Notes: generated from the sequence alone by a model not told the origin. A stretch of 64,000 nucleotides of DNA from Rhizobium sp. RU33A (GCF_900156055.1 NZ_FTMQ01000001.1:558001-622000); one strand, 5' to 3'; counted from the first letter of the stretch, positions 28,156 through 39,870 are shown. Made by a program: numbers and translations.

Positions 28156-28968
28156 ATGGCAAGCGAGCCTGAACGGCTTGGCGGCGATGACTTCGGTCGG
28201 CCATGGGCAGATGCTCGGGTCGACTGGGTCGCGATGCTGCGGCAGCGTCGCGGACTGCTGATGAATACGTTGGCGGGTCTCTCCGGCCTGCTTGTCGGCA
28301 CATCGGTCGTCGCGGTGATTGTCTCCTTTCACCTCCCCCTCGGCTGGGATTTCGTGGCCTCGGTCATTCTCTCGCTCGCGCTGATGTTTGCGCTCGTGGT
28401 TTATGCTTTGCCCGATCACCCCCATCGCAAGTTCGGCCCGGCCAATCTCGTCACTGCCTTTCGCGCTTGTCTCGTCAGCCTGACCGGCGCGACCGTGCTG
28501 TGTTTCGACAGTCTCGCTGCGACCGATACGGCACTCTGGACACTCGCCGGTGTGGTACTCATCGCCTTGGCGCTAGACGGCGTCGATGGCTATCTCGCGC
28601 GAAGCTACGGGCATGAATCGGCCTTCGGTGCACGTTTTGATATGGAAGTCGATGCACTGCTGATCCTGGTCCTGTCCGTCGCCGCAGCCTTCCTGGAAAA
28701 GGCGGGTCTCTGGGTATTGCTGATCGGCCTGATGCGCTACGGTTTCGTGGCCGCAGGCTGGGTGTTGCCGAAGCTGAACGGCGACCTCTTTCCCTCGTTC
28801 CGACGCAAGCTCGTCTGCGTCATTCAGATTTCGGCACTGTGCCTGATTCTGATCCCCTTCGTGACCGTTCCCTATTCGACCGTCATCGCAGCGGTCGCGC
28901 TTCTGGCGCTCGGCTATTCGTTCACGGTGGACGTGCTCTACCTGCTGCGTCGGCCCGTCACGCCATGA
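28156..28968 (+). CDS. CDP-alcohol phosphatidyltransferase family membrane enzyme
   Basis: This 270-aa protein has about six transmembrane helices. Its second helix contains the family motif DGxxAR-x8-GxxxDxxxD (DGYLARS, then GARFDMEVD), which binds CDP and the divalent metal. Members transfer a phospho-alcohol from a CDP-alcohol to an acceptor. The start at 28156 has GGGAGGATT upstream. It lies 28 bp after ribA and overlaps the FkbM methyltransferase gene by 4 bp (ATGA), forming a ribA-PT-fkbM operon. The partners are unknown; the C-terminal half differs from PgsA/PssA housekeeping enzymes as far as I can judge. Confidence 0.85.
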   Translation: MASEPERLGGDDFGRPWADARVDWVAMLRQRRGLLMNTLAGLSGLLVGTSVVAVIVSFHLPLGWDFVASVILSLALMFALVVYALPDHPHRKFGPANLVTAFRACLVSLTGATVLCFDSLAATDTALWTLAGVVLIALALDGVDGYLARSYGHESAFGARFDMEVDALLILVLSVAAAFLEKAGLWVLLIGLMRYGFVAAGWVLPKLNGDLFPSFRRKLVCVIQISALCLILIPFVTVPYSTVIAAVALLALGYSFTVDVLYLLRRPVTP

Positions 28969-29723
28969 CCAGTCTCACCGAGCGTCTCTCGACATCATTC
29001 GGCCTCGCCCGCTCACTCGTCGTCTACTACGGCCAGCCCTGGCGTAGATCGGCTCTGCGGCAGTTCTATGCATCGATCGTCAAGCCGGGTGAGCTCGTCT
29101 TCGACATCGGCGCCCATGTCGGCAGCCGCAGCAGCACACTCTTGAAGCTCGGGGCGAAAGTCGTGGCGGTCGAACCGCAGCCGGCTTTCGCAGACTTCAT
29201 TGAAAGCCGCTTTGCAGGAGCGTTGACCGGCTTCGAACGGGTGGCCGTCGGTCGGAGCGCCGGGCAGATCGATTTGCTGATCTCGAGCCGCCATCCGACG
29301 GTCACAAGCATTTCCAGCCGCTTCGTCGAGACGGTGAAGCAAAGCAAGGGGTTTTCGCAGGTCGTCTGGGACCGAAAGGTCACGGTGCCGATGGTGACGC
29401 TCGATCATCTCGTCGCGAAATACGGTATGCCTGCCTTTTGCAAGATCGACGTCGAGGGCGCAGAGGCGGAAATTCTCTACGGCCTTTCAAAGCCGATACC
29501 CCTGATCGCCTTCGAATACATTCCGGCCATGCCCTCCGTTGCGTCCAACGCGATCGATCGTCTGATGGGCATCGGCAATTATCGCTTCAACCGGGTCGTG
29601 GGAGAGCAGCATCGGTTCGTGTCGGACCGCTGGAAATCGGCAGACGAACTGCTGGTCGAGCTGTCGCAAATGCCTCCTGAAGCGCAATCCGGCGACGTTT
29701 ACGCCCGGGTAGAGGCCCGATGA
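28965..29723 (+). CDS. FkbM-family methyltransferase
   Basis: The 252-aa protein carries the SAM-binding motif LVFDIGAHVGS, a VVAVEPQPAF strand-2 segment and the family motif FCKIDVEGAEAEIL. FkbM-type enzymes usually O-methylate sugar or polyketide hydroxyls. The start overlaps the stop of the CDP-alcohol transferase gene (ATGA), and its stop is 8 bp from the end of the convergent flippase-like gene. It is the second methyltransferase of the cluster. Confidence 0.85.
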   Translation: MTSLTERLSTSFGLARSLVVYYGQPWRRSALRQFYASIVKPGELVFDIGAHVGSRSSTLLKLGAKVVAVEPQPAFADFIESRFAGALTGFERVAVGRSAGQIDLLISSRHPTVTSISSRFVETVKQSKGFSQVVWDRKVTVPMVTLDHLVAKYGMPAFCKIDVEGAEAEILYGLSKPIPLIAFEYIPAMPSVASNAIDRLMGIGNYRFNRVVGEQHRFVSDRWKSADELLVELSQMPPEAQSGDVYARVEAR

Positions 29724-29731
29724 CAAGGCGT

Positions 29732-30652
29732 TCAGGCGCGACGCGGCTTTCCGCGGATGGCCTCGAGCGAGAGAATCGCGAGACCCGGCAGGGCGCCGGC
29801 AAGAGAGAGACCGCCATAGACGATGCTCGCTGCCAGGCCCTGGCTGTCTGTGGCGCCGAGCAGTGGCCAGAGCGCCATGGCCGCCGCTTCCCGCGTGCCC
29901 CAGCCTCCGAAGCCAGCCGGGATCAGCATGGCGATCAGGCAGAGCGGAATGATCGTGAATGCCGCAATGCCGGGGAGGGGCGCGCCAACGGCATGGCTCG
30001 CAAGAAAGAAGGTCGCGACGTAACTGCCGACGATCACAAGGCTGAGCCCCGCCTGAACAGGCAGCGCGCCGCGGCGGATGAAGACGCAAGACAGCTCATC
30101 CCCAATATGGCTGCCTCCCTGGTACCGGCGCTTCACAATGATCAGGCCCGCCCAAACCGCGGCGGCGAACAGCAAGAAGCACAGCACCAGCAGCAAGGCC
30201 TGACGACCGGCCTCCGCGCCTCCGAGAACGAACGGCCAGGCGAACAGGCCGGAAAGCGCCAGAACGAAAAAGGCTGCCTGGCCGGAAAGCCGTTCGAAAA
30301 TCACGGCCTTGGCAGGCGCTTTCCATCCGCCGACCCCGGCATTGCGCATACGGTAGGCGCGCACGGCATCACCGGCGACACCGCCCGGCAAGCTCTGATT
30401 GAGGAGGCTCGCCACGTAATACTCGCTGATCGCGACGCTCGCCGAGAACTGTTCGCCCAGACGGCCCGCGGTAAAGCGCCAGCGCAGCGCCGAGACGATG
30501 ATCTGCACCTGCACGAAGGCCAGACCGGCGATCACATGCGTAACGGAGATCTGCGAGAAGGCGGCACCCAGCGCGGTCAGATCCGTTCTGGACAGGAGGA
30601 ATGCCAGGAGCGCGATCAGCGCGACGGGAGCAAGGAAACGCAGAATGGGCAA
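29732..30652 (-). CDS. Lysylphosphatidylglycerol synthase TM-region (UPF0104) family membrane protein
   Basis: This 306-aa protein has about eight hydrophobic helices and family landmarks (LNQSLPGGVAGDAVRAYR near residue 90, PAGFGGWGTREAA near 250). The family is the flippase half of MprF without the synthase domain, and is often found beside glycosyltransferases and lipid-linked pathways. The start is a TTG at 30652, for lack of any ATG/GTG in frame upstream, and the ribosome-binding site is weak. Position between the CDP-alcohol transferase/FkbM genes and the sulfatase suggests moving or modifying a membrane-linked product. Confidence 0.82.
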   Translation of the reverse strand: MPILRFLAPVALIALLAFLLSRTDLTALGAAFSQISVTHVIAGLAFVQVQIIVSALRWRFTAGRLGEQFSASVAISEYYVASLLNQSLPGGVAGDAVRAYRMRNAGVGGWKAPAKAVIFERLSGQAAFFVLALSGLFAWPFVLGGAEAGRQALLLVLCFLLFAAAVWAGLIIVKRRYQGGSHIGDELSCVFIRRGALPVQAGLSLVIVGSYVATFFLASHAVGAPLPGIAAFTIIPLCLIAMLIPAGFGGWGTREAAAMALWPLLGATDSQGLAASIVYGGLSLAGALPGLAILSLEAIRGKPRRA

Positions 30653-30783
30653 GCGGCGGGGCTTTCGTCGAGGGTGAGTGATCTTTCGCTGTCTTATACG
30701 CGGAAAGAGAGGCAGCGGACCTTCATGACGGCAAATCCTCTTGCGTGCAATCGATCTGCCCCTCTCAGGAGCGGAGCAACTGG

Positions 30784-32374
30784 ATGCTGAAGTCAGCCAA
30801 CACGCTGAAGTCTTATATTGGCGCTGTCGTGGTGACTGTGATCGCGTGGTTTGCCTTCACCTTGCCGGACCATCCCGATGCAGTCGACCTCAATGCTTTC
30901 GCCCGCCTGCCGCTCGAATGGGCATTGATGCTGCTGCTCTTGCTCGCGGCCCCGCGGAGCCTGCGCCGACCGATCGGGCTTCTGTGCGGGCTGGTCCTGC
31001 TTCTGATTCTGTTCCTGAAAGTGGCCGATATCGGCACCCAGGCTGCCTTTCAGCGCCCTTTCAATCCCTATCTCGATATCAAGATGCTGGCCGATGGCTG
31101 GAATCTGATTTCCGGGACCGTCGGCACCTTGGCAGCCTTTGCAGCGGTCGCGGCCGCGCTCATAGGTCTTCTGGCCGTACTGATGCTGTTTCTGTGGGGG
31201 GCGCGCCGATTGACGGAGATCGGGCGTCCCGCACGCTCATGGCTGGTTCTGTCACTCGTGGCGATCACCCTTCTCGGCGGGATTGCGATTGTTTTGGACG
31301 CGCCCCGGGTCGAGGCGCGCATGCCCTCTTACCTCAACAAGCGCCTGACACTTGTCATCCGCTCTGTTCAGGACATGCATGTCTTTGAAACCGCTCTTGC
31401 GCGGGGAGAGGGGCCCCGCAACGGCGCCGGGCTCTTCGGACGCGTCAAGGACAAGGACTTCGTGCTGATCTTCGTTGAATCCTATGGCCGCTCGGCGGTG
31501 GAGGATCCTCGTTATGCGTCGATCACCCGACCACGCCTCGCAAGCGTCCAAGCCGAAATTGAGCGCGCCGGTCTCGTCTCCGCCAGTGCCTGGGTCACCG
31601 CGCCTACCGTTGGCGGTCTCAGCTGGCTGGCGCACGGAACGCTCCTCTCCGGCCTTTGGGTCGACAGTCAGGCACGCTACGACCGCTTGATGATCAGCGA
31701 GCAACCGAGCCTCAACAGGCTGTTTGCCGAAGCCGGATGGAAGAGCATCGCGGCCATGCCTGCCATTACGATGGAGTGGCCTGAAGCCGCCTACTACGGA
31801 TATCGCCAGATCCTGGCGGCAGCCGACCTCGATTACCAGGGCAAGCCCTTCAACTGGGTCACGATGCCGGATCAGTATACCCTGTCAGCCTTCGAACGCC
31901 TGGGTCGTACTCCCGCTCGGGCTGCGGGCGAACGCGTGATGGCGGAAGTGGCGCTGATCTCTAGCCATGCGCCGTGGACACCTGTTGCCCTCCTCATCGA
32001 CTGGGACGACGTCGGCGATGGCTCGATCTTCAACGCACAGGCGGAAAGCGGCGACCCGCCTCGGGTCGTCTGGGCCGACCCGGACCGTGTTCGCGCCCAA
32101 TACATCCAGACGATCGACTATTCCCTCGAAACCCTCGGCAGCTACATGGCGCGATTTGGCGAGGATACCGTCTTCGTAATCCTCGGCGATCATCAGCCTG
32201 CGGCCATCATCACCGGTCCCAACGCATCGCGCGCCGTCCCGATCCATGTCGTATCGGCTGACCGGGACCTGGTCGCCCGCTTTGAGCGGGAAGGGTTCCT
32301 CCCCGGCATGCGCCCGGAGGCACAGACCAGGGAATGGCCGATGAACGAGATGCGGCCGGTTCTGATCGATCTGT

Positions 32375-32388
<14 letters not shown>
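30784..32388 (+). CDS. Membrane-anchored sulfatase/alkaline-phosphatase superfamily enzyme
   Basis: The 534-aa protein has about four or five N-terminal transmembrane helices (to about residue 170) and a periplasmic alkaline-phosphatase-fold domain with LIFVESYGRS, a threonine-containing TAPTVGG nucleophile candidate, and FVILGDHQPA metal-site segments. The architecture resembles phosphoethanolamine or phosphoglycerol transferases (EptA/LtaS-like). The start at 30784 follows AGGAGCGGAG. It is divergent from the flippase-like gene. The last 14 bp overlap the convergent AraC-type gene. It probably decorates a lipid or glycan in the periplasm. Confidence 0.78.
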
Positions 32389-34590
<2,202 letters not shown>

Positions 34591-34612
34591 CGTCTCGTCC
34601 AGGCGGCACCAC

Positions 34613-34640
34613 TTGTCAAAAAACAATTGTTTGCTAGACT
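34613..34640 (+). promoter_or_regulatory. Promoter and putative MarR operator before vdh
   Basis: TTGTCA (34613-34618) and TAGACT (34635-34640) are 16 bp apart. The perfect 12-bp palindrome AAACAATTGTTT (34621-34632) lies between them. The fcs promoter has the same CTTGTCAAA -35 context and its own palindrome, suggesting common control by the MarR-type repressor encoded between the two genes. Confidence 0.55.
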
Positions 34641-34791
34641 TACAAAATAGAGCGGATCGGGGAGGTTGCCGGTCCGCTTAGGAATAACCTGCTCTCTGGA
34701 GGATCAAGACCTGATCGCAAGAGAGCAGGCGGGGCCGGCCGAAAACGACGGACCAATTTCTGAACCTGAAGATAATGGAGGAGGAAGATCC

Positions 34792-36243
34792 ATGAATATG
34801 CATGTTTCGTTGTTGATCAATGGTGCCGAAAAGGCAGCCGCTGGCGGACGCACTTTTACCCGCATCAATCCTTTTACGCAGGAAGTGGCGACCACGGCCT
34901 CCGCCGCGAGCCTCGAGGATGCCAACGCAGCTGTAGACGCAGCTGCTGCGGCCTTCCCGGCCTGGTCTAAGACCGGCCCCGGTGAGCGCCGCAAGATCCT
35001 GCTCAAGGCTGCTGACATCATGGAATCGAAGACCGCCGAGTTCTCCGAACTCGTGGTCGCCGAAACCGGAGCCACCGGCCATTGGGGCGCCTTCAACGTC
35101 ATGGTTGCTGCAAGCATGCTGCGCGAAGCCGCTTCCATGACCACCCAGATCTCGGGCGAGGTTATCCCGTCCAATAAGCCGGGTTCGCTGTCCATGGGCA
35201 TGCGTCAGGCCGTTGGCGTCTGCCTTGGCATCGCGCCGTGGAATGCGCCGATCATCCTCGGCACCCGCGCAGTCGCCATGCCGCTCGCCTGCGGCAACAC
35301 CGTCATCCTCAAGGCATCCGAGCAGTGCCCCGGCACCCATCGTCTGATCGCTCAGTGCCTCGTTGAAGCCGGCCTTCCGACGGGTGCCATCAGCGTCATC
35401 ACCAATGCGCCCGAGGATGCAGCCCAGATCGTCGAAGCCCTGATCACCAACCCGGCGGTCAAGCGCGTCAACTTCACCGGCTCCACCAAGGTCGGCAAGA
35501 TCATTGGCGAACTGTGCGGCCGTCATTTGAAGCCCGCTCTTCTGGAACTCGGCGGCAAGGCGCCGCTCGTCATCCTCGACGATGCCGATATCGACGCGGC
35601 CGTGAACGCCGCCGCCTTTGGCGCCTTCGCCAATATGGGCCAGATCTGCATGTCGACGGAGCGCATCATCGTCGATGAAAAAATCGCCGACGAGTTCGTC
35701 GCAAAGCTCGCCGCCAAGGCATCGAAGCTGCCGGCCGGCGATCCCAAGGGCCACGTCGTGCTCGGTTCGCTCATCAGCCTCGAATCCGCAAAGAAGATGG
35801 ATGAGCTGATCGCCGACGCCGTTTCCAAGGGTGCAAAGCTCGTGGCCGGTGGCAAGCGCGAAGGCAGCGTCGTCGAAGCGACCTTGCTCGACAATGTCAC
35901 CTCGGACATGCGGATGTATCAGGAAGAAAGCTTCGGCCCGGTCAAGCCGATCATCCGTGTGAAGGATGAGGAAGAAGCGATCCTCGTTGCCAACGACACC
36001 GAGTATGGTCTCTCTGGCGCCGTCTTCAGCCGCGACATCCGCCGTGCTCTGGCCGTTGCCGCCCGCATCGAATCAGGCATTTGCCACATCAACGGGCCGA
36101 CGGTCTTCGATGAGCCCCAGATGCCGTTTGGCGGTGTCAAGGGCAGTGGCTATGGTCGCTTCGGCGGTAAGGCTGCCATCTCCGAGTTTACGGAGCTGCG
36201 CTGGATCACCATCGAAGATCCGAACCAGCACTATCCCTTCTGA
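34792..36243 (+). CDS. vdh: Vanillin/4-hydroxybenzaldehyde dehydrogenase
   Basis: This 483-aa NAD(P)-dependent aldehyde dehydrogenase has the catalytic glutamate in LELGGKAP and the nucleophilic cysteine in MGQICMST. It converts the aromatic aldehyde released by Ech to the acid. The start at 34792 has the strong site GGAGGAGGAAG. A 42-residue upstream extension of the frame is rejected. Vanillin dehydrogenase is the best match from family memory and context. With pobA rather than vanillate demethylase nearby, 4-hydroxybenzaldehyde from p-coumarate may be the main substrate. It ends in a strong terminator. Confidence 0.9.
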   Translation: MNMHVSLLINGAEKAAAGGRTFTRINPFTQEVATTASAASLEDANAAVDAAAAAFPAWSKTGPGERRKILLKAADIMESKTAEFSELVVAETGATGHWGAFNVMVAASMLREAASMTTQISGEVIPSNKPGSLSMGMRQAVGVCLGIAPWNAPIILGTRAVAMPLACGNTVILKASEQCPGTHRLIAQCLVEAGLPTGAISVITNAPEDAAQIVEALITNPAVKRVNFTGSTKVGKIIGELCGRHLKPALLELGGKAPLVILDDADIDAAVNAAAFGAFANMGQICMSTERIIVDEKIADEFVAKLAAKASKLPAGDPKGHVVLGSLISLESAKKMDELIADAVSKGAKLVAGGKREGSVVEATLLDNVTSDMRMYQEESFGPVKPIIRVKDEEEAILVANDTEYGLSGAVFSRDIRRALAVAARIESGICHINGPTVFDEPQMPFGGVKGSGYGRFGGKAAISEFTELRWITIEDPNQHYPF

Positions 36244-36255
36244 TCACGGAAATGA

Positions 36256-36285
36256 AACGGCCGCCTTTCAGGCGGCCGTTTTTCT
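36256..36285 (+). terminator. Rho-independent terminator between vdh and the MarR gene
   Basis: A perfect 11-bp stem AACGGCCGCCT/AGGCGGCCGTT with a 3-nt loop is followed by TTTCTTTC. It lies 12 bp after the vdh stop and, being symmetric, may also serve the convergent MarR gene. Confidence 0.93.
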
Positions 36286-36307
36286 TTCGCAGGCATGTCG
36301 ACAACGG

Positions 36308-36820
36308 TCAGTCGACCTGACCGTTGCGCGGCACGATATCTGAATAGATTCGTTTGAGGCCGCCGATGAACGCTTCCAGTTCCTCGGGCGTAAATCGCGC
36401 GGTGAATCGCAACTCATGCTGTTTCTGGATGTTGCGGGCCTGTTTCAGGATCTCGGCCCCTGCCTCGGTCAGCAACAACTCTTGGCGCCGCCGATCGATG
36501 GGGGATGGTTGCCGTTCCAGAAGATCGCGGCTTTCCAGACGGTTCACCAGTGCCATCATCGTTGCCCTGTCCATGCTGAGCTGGTTTGCGATGTCGATCT
36601 GGCTTACCCGTGGATTTGCAGCAATCAGTTCAAGCACGGCAAACTGCTTCTGCGTCAGCCCGATGTCGCCCATGGCGGCCGTGTAGTCCTGGTAGATGGC
36701 GACATTCGCCATTCTAAGGTGAAAGCCGAGAATGTCGTTGAGGCGGCCTGTACGTAATGGTGAGCCCACTTCGAAGACATCGTCGTCATTCGCGGGCCTC
36801 AGGTCATTGTGTCGAGTCAT
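36308..36820 (-). CDS. MarR-family regulator of hydroxycinnamate catabolism
   Basis: This 170-aa protein has a central winged helix (VSQIDIANQLSMDRATMMALV and wing SPIDRRRQELLLTEAG). It is divergent from fcs and lies beside vdh. MarR repressors released by feruloyl- or coumaroyl-CoA (FerR/FerC/CouR) are the known regulators of such clusters, and this gene is probably one. AGAGGAGCC directly precedes the ATG at 36820. Palindromes in the vdh and fcs promoters are its likely targets. Confidence 0.87.
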   Translation of the reverse strand: MTRHNDLRPANDDDVFEVGSPLRTGRLNDILGFHLRMANVAIYQDYTAAMGDIGLTQKQFAVLELIAANPRVSQIDIANQLSMDRATMMALVNRLESRDLLERQPSPIDRRRQELLLTEAGAEILKQARNIQKQHELRFTARFTPEELEAFIGGLKRIYSDIVPRNGQVD

Positions 36821-36899
36821 GGCTCCTCTTCCAATCATGCGGCATCGAACTTGCGGAATCATTCATGATCACTTTCGACTGCAACAGTCAAATTGCCGC

Positions 36900-36939
36900 T
36901 TGTCAAACATTTGGAGGTCAATTAGTATGTTTAACATAC
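36900..36939 (+). promoter_or_regulatory. Promoter and putative MarR operator before fcs
   Basis: TTGTCA (36900-36905) and TAGTAT (36923-36928) are 17 bp apart. The perfect inverted repeat GTATGT-TTA-ACATAC (36925-36939) overlaps the -10, an ideal repressor position. The -35 context CTTGTCAAA is the same as before vdh. Confidence 0.6.
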
Positions 36940-36985
36940 AATTCGCCAAGGAGGCCCCTGAGGGGTGGCGATGAGGAGGACAAGC

Positions 36986-38542
36986 ATGCAGCCTGAAATC
37001 AAGTCTGTTCTGGCAGGTACGGGAGCCGTCGGCCTTGAGACGGACGATCCCGTCATCTACCGCGCCCAGGTGACGCCGGAACGGCCGGCGGTCTACGAAG
37101 TGGCGACCGGCCGAACCCTGAATTATGGCACATTGAATCTGGCCGTGGCTCGCGCCGCATACCGGCTTCTGGAGATAGTGGGTGATCGTCCGCCCATGCA
37201 GCGCATCGCCTTTCTGGGGCGCAACTCCATCGAGCAAATCACCGTCTGCCTGGCGTGTCAGCGTGCCGGTCTGGTCTTCGTGCCCTTGAACTGGCGCCTC
37301 GGCGCAGCCGAACTCGGGCAGATCATCGCCGATTGCGAGCCTTCGCTGTTGCTGCATGATGCAGAGTTCGCGTCGGTCCTCGCCGAGATCTCCGAGGTAA
37401 CGCCGCGGACCATCCCCGTTGAAGGCGAAGGTGGTTGGGCTGAGCTTGTCGCCACGGCACCGAGGGCGGAACCGGCCAGCATCGATGCGGATGCACCCTG
37501 CATCATGCTTTACACCTCGGGGACGACGGGGAGCCCCAAGGGTGTGGTCATCACACGCCGCAATGCCTTTGCCTCTGCCGTCAACTTTTCGCTGGTTGGT
37601 GAAGTCACCAGCCACTCCGTCACGCTCTGTGATCTGCCGTTTTTCCACACCATCGGTCTGGTTGCGATCGGCCGCACGACGCTGATGATGGGTGGACGCC
37701 TGGTCATCTCCGATCGCTTCATGCCGGACCGCACCCTTTCCGTTCTCGGCGATCCCGCGCTCGGCATCACCCACTATTTCGCGGTCCCGCAGATGGCCGC
37801 GGCCCTTCGAAACTCTCCCGCCTGGGACGCGAAGGCTCTGAAGGCGCTGCAGGCGATCTTCATCGGCGGCGCGCCACTGTCGCCGGCGCTGATCGAGACC
37901 TTCCTCCAGGACGGCATTCCGCTCGTCAACGGCTATGGCATGAGCGAAGCCGGCACGACGATTCACATGCCGCTGGATCGTGATGCGGTCGCGCGGCACC
38001 CTGGCAGCGTCGGCTTTCCCGCGCCGCTTCTCGCCGTCCGGCTGGTCGGCGATGACGGTCAGGACGTGCCGGATGGCCAGGTTGGTGAGATCTGGGTCAA
38101 GGGTCCCTCGGTCACTCCAGGCTATTGGAACAATCCCGGCGAGACTGCCCGGGCTTTTGTCGGCGAATGGTATCGCACGGGGGATCTTGGCCGACGTTCC
38201 GAAGGCGGCGTCATCTCCGTCCCGGACAGGCTCAAGGACATGTATATCTCCGGCGGGGAGAACGTCTTCCCGGCAGAGATCGAGGCCGTCATTGGCGCGC
38301 ATCCCAAGGTAAGGGATGTTGCCGTGCTCGGGCTGCCCGATCCGAAATGGGGCGAATGCGGCGTCGCCTTCATCGTTGCCCAGGCAGACTTACCCTCTGC
38401 CGACGAAATCCTCGCCCATTGTGCCGATCGTCTGGCGTCCTACAAGCGTCCGGCCCGCATCGTCTTTCTCGACCAGATCCCGCGAACGGCATCCGGAAAG
38501 GCGCAGAAGCACATCCTGCGCCAGGCCCATGCCAACAGCTGA
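36986..38542 (+). CDS. fcs: Feruloyl-/p-coumaroyl-CoA synthetase
   Basis: The 518-aa protein is an acyl-CoA synthetase of the ANL superfamily. It has the AMP-binding P-loop YTSGTTGSPKG, the motif YGMSEAG, the hinge region YRTGDLG and the C-terminal lysine motif RTASGKAQK. It activates hydroxycinnamic acids for the lyase encoded 50 bp downstream. The start at 36986 has AGGAGGACAAGC directly upstream. Substrate specificity is inferred from the neighbouring ech, vdh, pobA and MarR genes. Confidence 0.9.
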   Translation: MQPEIKSVLAGTGAVGLETDDPVIYRAQVTPERPAVYEVATGRTLNYGTLNLAVARAAYRLLEIVGDRPPMQRIAFLGRNSIEQITVCLACQRAGLVFVPLNWRLGAAELGQIIADCEPSLLLHDAEFASVLAEISEVTPRTIPVEGEGGWAELVATAPRAEPASIDADAPCIMLYTSGTTGSPKGVVITRRNAFASAVNFSLVGEVTSHSVTLCDLPFFHTIGLVAIGRTTLMMGGRLVISDRFMPDRTLSVLGDPALGITHYFAVPQMAAALRNSPAWDAKALKALQAIFIGGAPLSPALIETFLQDGIPLVNGYGMSEAGTTIHMPLDRDAVARHPGSVGFPAPLLAVRLVGDDGQDVPDGQVGEIWVKGPSVTPGYWNNPGETARAFVGEWYRTGDLGRRSEGGVISVPDRLKDMYISGGENVFPAEIEAVIGAHPKVRDVAVLGLPDPKWGECGVAFIVAQADLPSADEILAHCADRLASYKRPARIVFLDQIPRTASGKAQKHILRQAHANS

Positions 38543-38591
38543 ACACCTTCGACCGGGCGTGAGCCCCCACGAAATGCCTCAAGGAGCCATC

Positions 38592-39419
38592 ATGACTGAG
38601 ACAAACACCACGCCAGATCCGGTTCTGGTCGAATTCGATAACGGCATCGCCTTCGTCACGCTGAACCGTCCGGAAAAGCGCAATGCGATGAATCCGAAGC
38701 TCAACATCCGCATGCTGGAAGTGCTCGACGAATTGGAAGCCGATGATCGCTGCGGCGTCCTCGTTCTGCGTGGCGCTGGCCAGTCCTGGTCGGCCGGCAT
38801 GGACTTGAAGGAATACTTCCGCGAGAACGACGGCAAGGGCCGTGCGGCCGTCCTAAAGAGCCGCCGTCAGTCCGGTGGCTGGTGGAACCGCCTGATGTAT
38901 TTCGAAAAGCCGACCATCGCCATGGTCAACGGCTGGTGCTTCGGTGGCGCCTTCACGCCGCTGGTCTCCTGCGATCTCGCGATCGCGGCAGATGAGGCCA
39001 CCTTCGGCCTTTCGGAAATCAACTGGGGCATCCTGCCGGGCGGTAACGTCACCCGTGCCGTGGCCGAGGTGATGAACCACCGTGACTCGCTCTATTACAT
39101 CATGACGGGCGAGACCTTCGGCGGCCAGAAGGCCCGCGAAATGGGCCTGGTCAACGAATCCGTGCCGCTGGCCGATCTCGAAACCCGCGTTCGCGCCCTA
39201 TGCGCCAGCCTGCTCGAGAAGAACCCCACTGTCCTGAAGGCCGCAAAGGATACGTTCAAGCGCGTGCGCAACATGCCCTGGGAGCAGGCTGACGATTACA
39301 TTTACGCCAAGCTCGAACAGATGCTCTTCCTCGACAAGAGCAATGGGCGCGCTGAAGGCCTGAAACAATTCCTTGATGACAAGACCTATCGCCCCGGTCT
39401 CGGCGCCTACAAGCGCTGA
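38592..39419 (+). CDS. ech: p-Hydroxycinnamoyl-CoA hydratase/lyase (enoyl-CoA hydratase family)
   Basis: This 275-aa crotonase-fold enzyme hydrates feruloyl- or coumaroyl-CoA and cleaves it to the aromatic aldehyde and acetyl-CoA. The oxyanion-hole segment is GQSWSAGMDLKEYF, and INWGILPGGNVTRA contains the catalytic glutamate region typical of HCHL. The protein is very similar to Pseudomonas Ech as remembered. AAGGAGCC precedes the ATG at 38592. It is co-directional with fcs, followed by a 10-bp hairpin. Confidence 0.94.
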   Translation: MTETNTTPDPVLVEFDNGIAFVTLNRPEKRNAMNPKLNIRMLEVLDELEADDRCGVLVLRGAGQSWSAGMDLKEYFRENDGKGRAAVLKSRRQSGGWWNRLMYFEKPTIAMVNGWCFGGAFTPLVSCDLAIAADEATFGLSEINWGILPGGNVTRAVAEVMNHRDSLYYIMTGETFGGQKAREMGLVNESVPLADLETRVRALCASLLEKNPTVLKAAKDTFKRVRNMPWEQADDYIYAKLEQMLFLDKSNGRAEGLKQFLDDKTYRPGLGAYKR

Positions 39420-39444
39420 GGAGTGGACTGAGAATCCAAAAGAT

Positions 39445-39468
39445 CGGTGACGCGTGAGCGCGTCACCG
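39445..39468 (+). terminator. Stem-loop after ech (weak terminator)
   Basis: The perfect 10-bp stem CGGTGACGCG-TGAG-CGCGTCACCG lies 25 bp after ech but lacks a T-tract. It may end or protect the fcs-ech transcript. Its last base overlaps the EcfG-like promoter of csbD. Confidence 0.45.
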
Positions 39469-39492
39469 GAACGATCGTCTCCCTCAAGCATT
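39468..39492 (+). promoter_or_regulatory. EcfG/RpoE2-type promoter motif before csbD
   Basis: GGAAC-N16-CATT fits the rhizobial general-stress sigma-factor consensus (GGAAC-N16/17-CGTT), with one mismatch in the -10. It lies 103 bp before the csbD start, and CsbD proteins are known members of stress regulons. Confidence 0.55.
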
Positions 39493-39595
39493 GTAGATGT
39501 AAGCGGATCGTAGAGCGGCTTAAGACGGACTTACCCGGCACCTGACCGGATAGCGACTTGAAAGCTGGGCGGTACCGCAAACAAGGAGAACGATT

Positions 39596-39787
39596 ATGGG
39601 TTCCACATCCGACAAGATTTCCGGCAAGGCGAATGAACTGGCCGGCAAGGCAAAGCAGGCCGTTGGCGACGCTACCGACAATCACAGCTTGGAAGCCAAG
39701 GGCGCTGCCCAGGAAGCCAAGGGTCATGGCCAGCAGGCCAAGGGCGAGGCGAAAGACGCCGTGAAGAACGTCGTCGATAAGGCCTGA
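39596..39787 (+). CDS. CsbD family stress protein
   Basis: This 63-aa, Lys/Ala/Gly-rich, probably helical protein has the CsbD pattern ([20 protein letters not shown]) with repeated KAKG/AKG-like units. The family is widely induced by general stress. The molecular function is unknown. AAGGAGAAC precedes the ATG. A strong terminator follows. Confidence 0.92.
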   Translation: MGSTSDKISGKANELAGKAKQAVGDATDNHSLEAKGAAQEAKGHGQQAKGEAKDAVKNVVDKA

Positions 39788-39808
39788 GCCTTCGATGTCC
39801 GAACATTT

Positions 39809-39834
39809 GGCCCGCCTCAGGCGGGCCTTTTGTC
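39809..39834 (+). terminator. Rho-independent terminator after csbD
   Basis: A perfect 8-bp stem GGCCCGCC-tca-GGCGGGCC is followed by TTTTGTC. It also faces the end of the convergent biotin carboxylase operon. Confidence 0.9.
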
Positions 39835-39870
39835 ATTTAGGGGTGGAGACTTCTTGTGAAGCGCTTCGCC

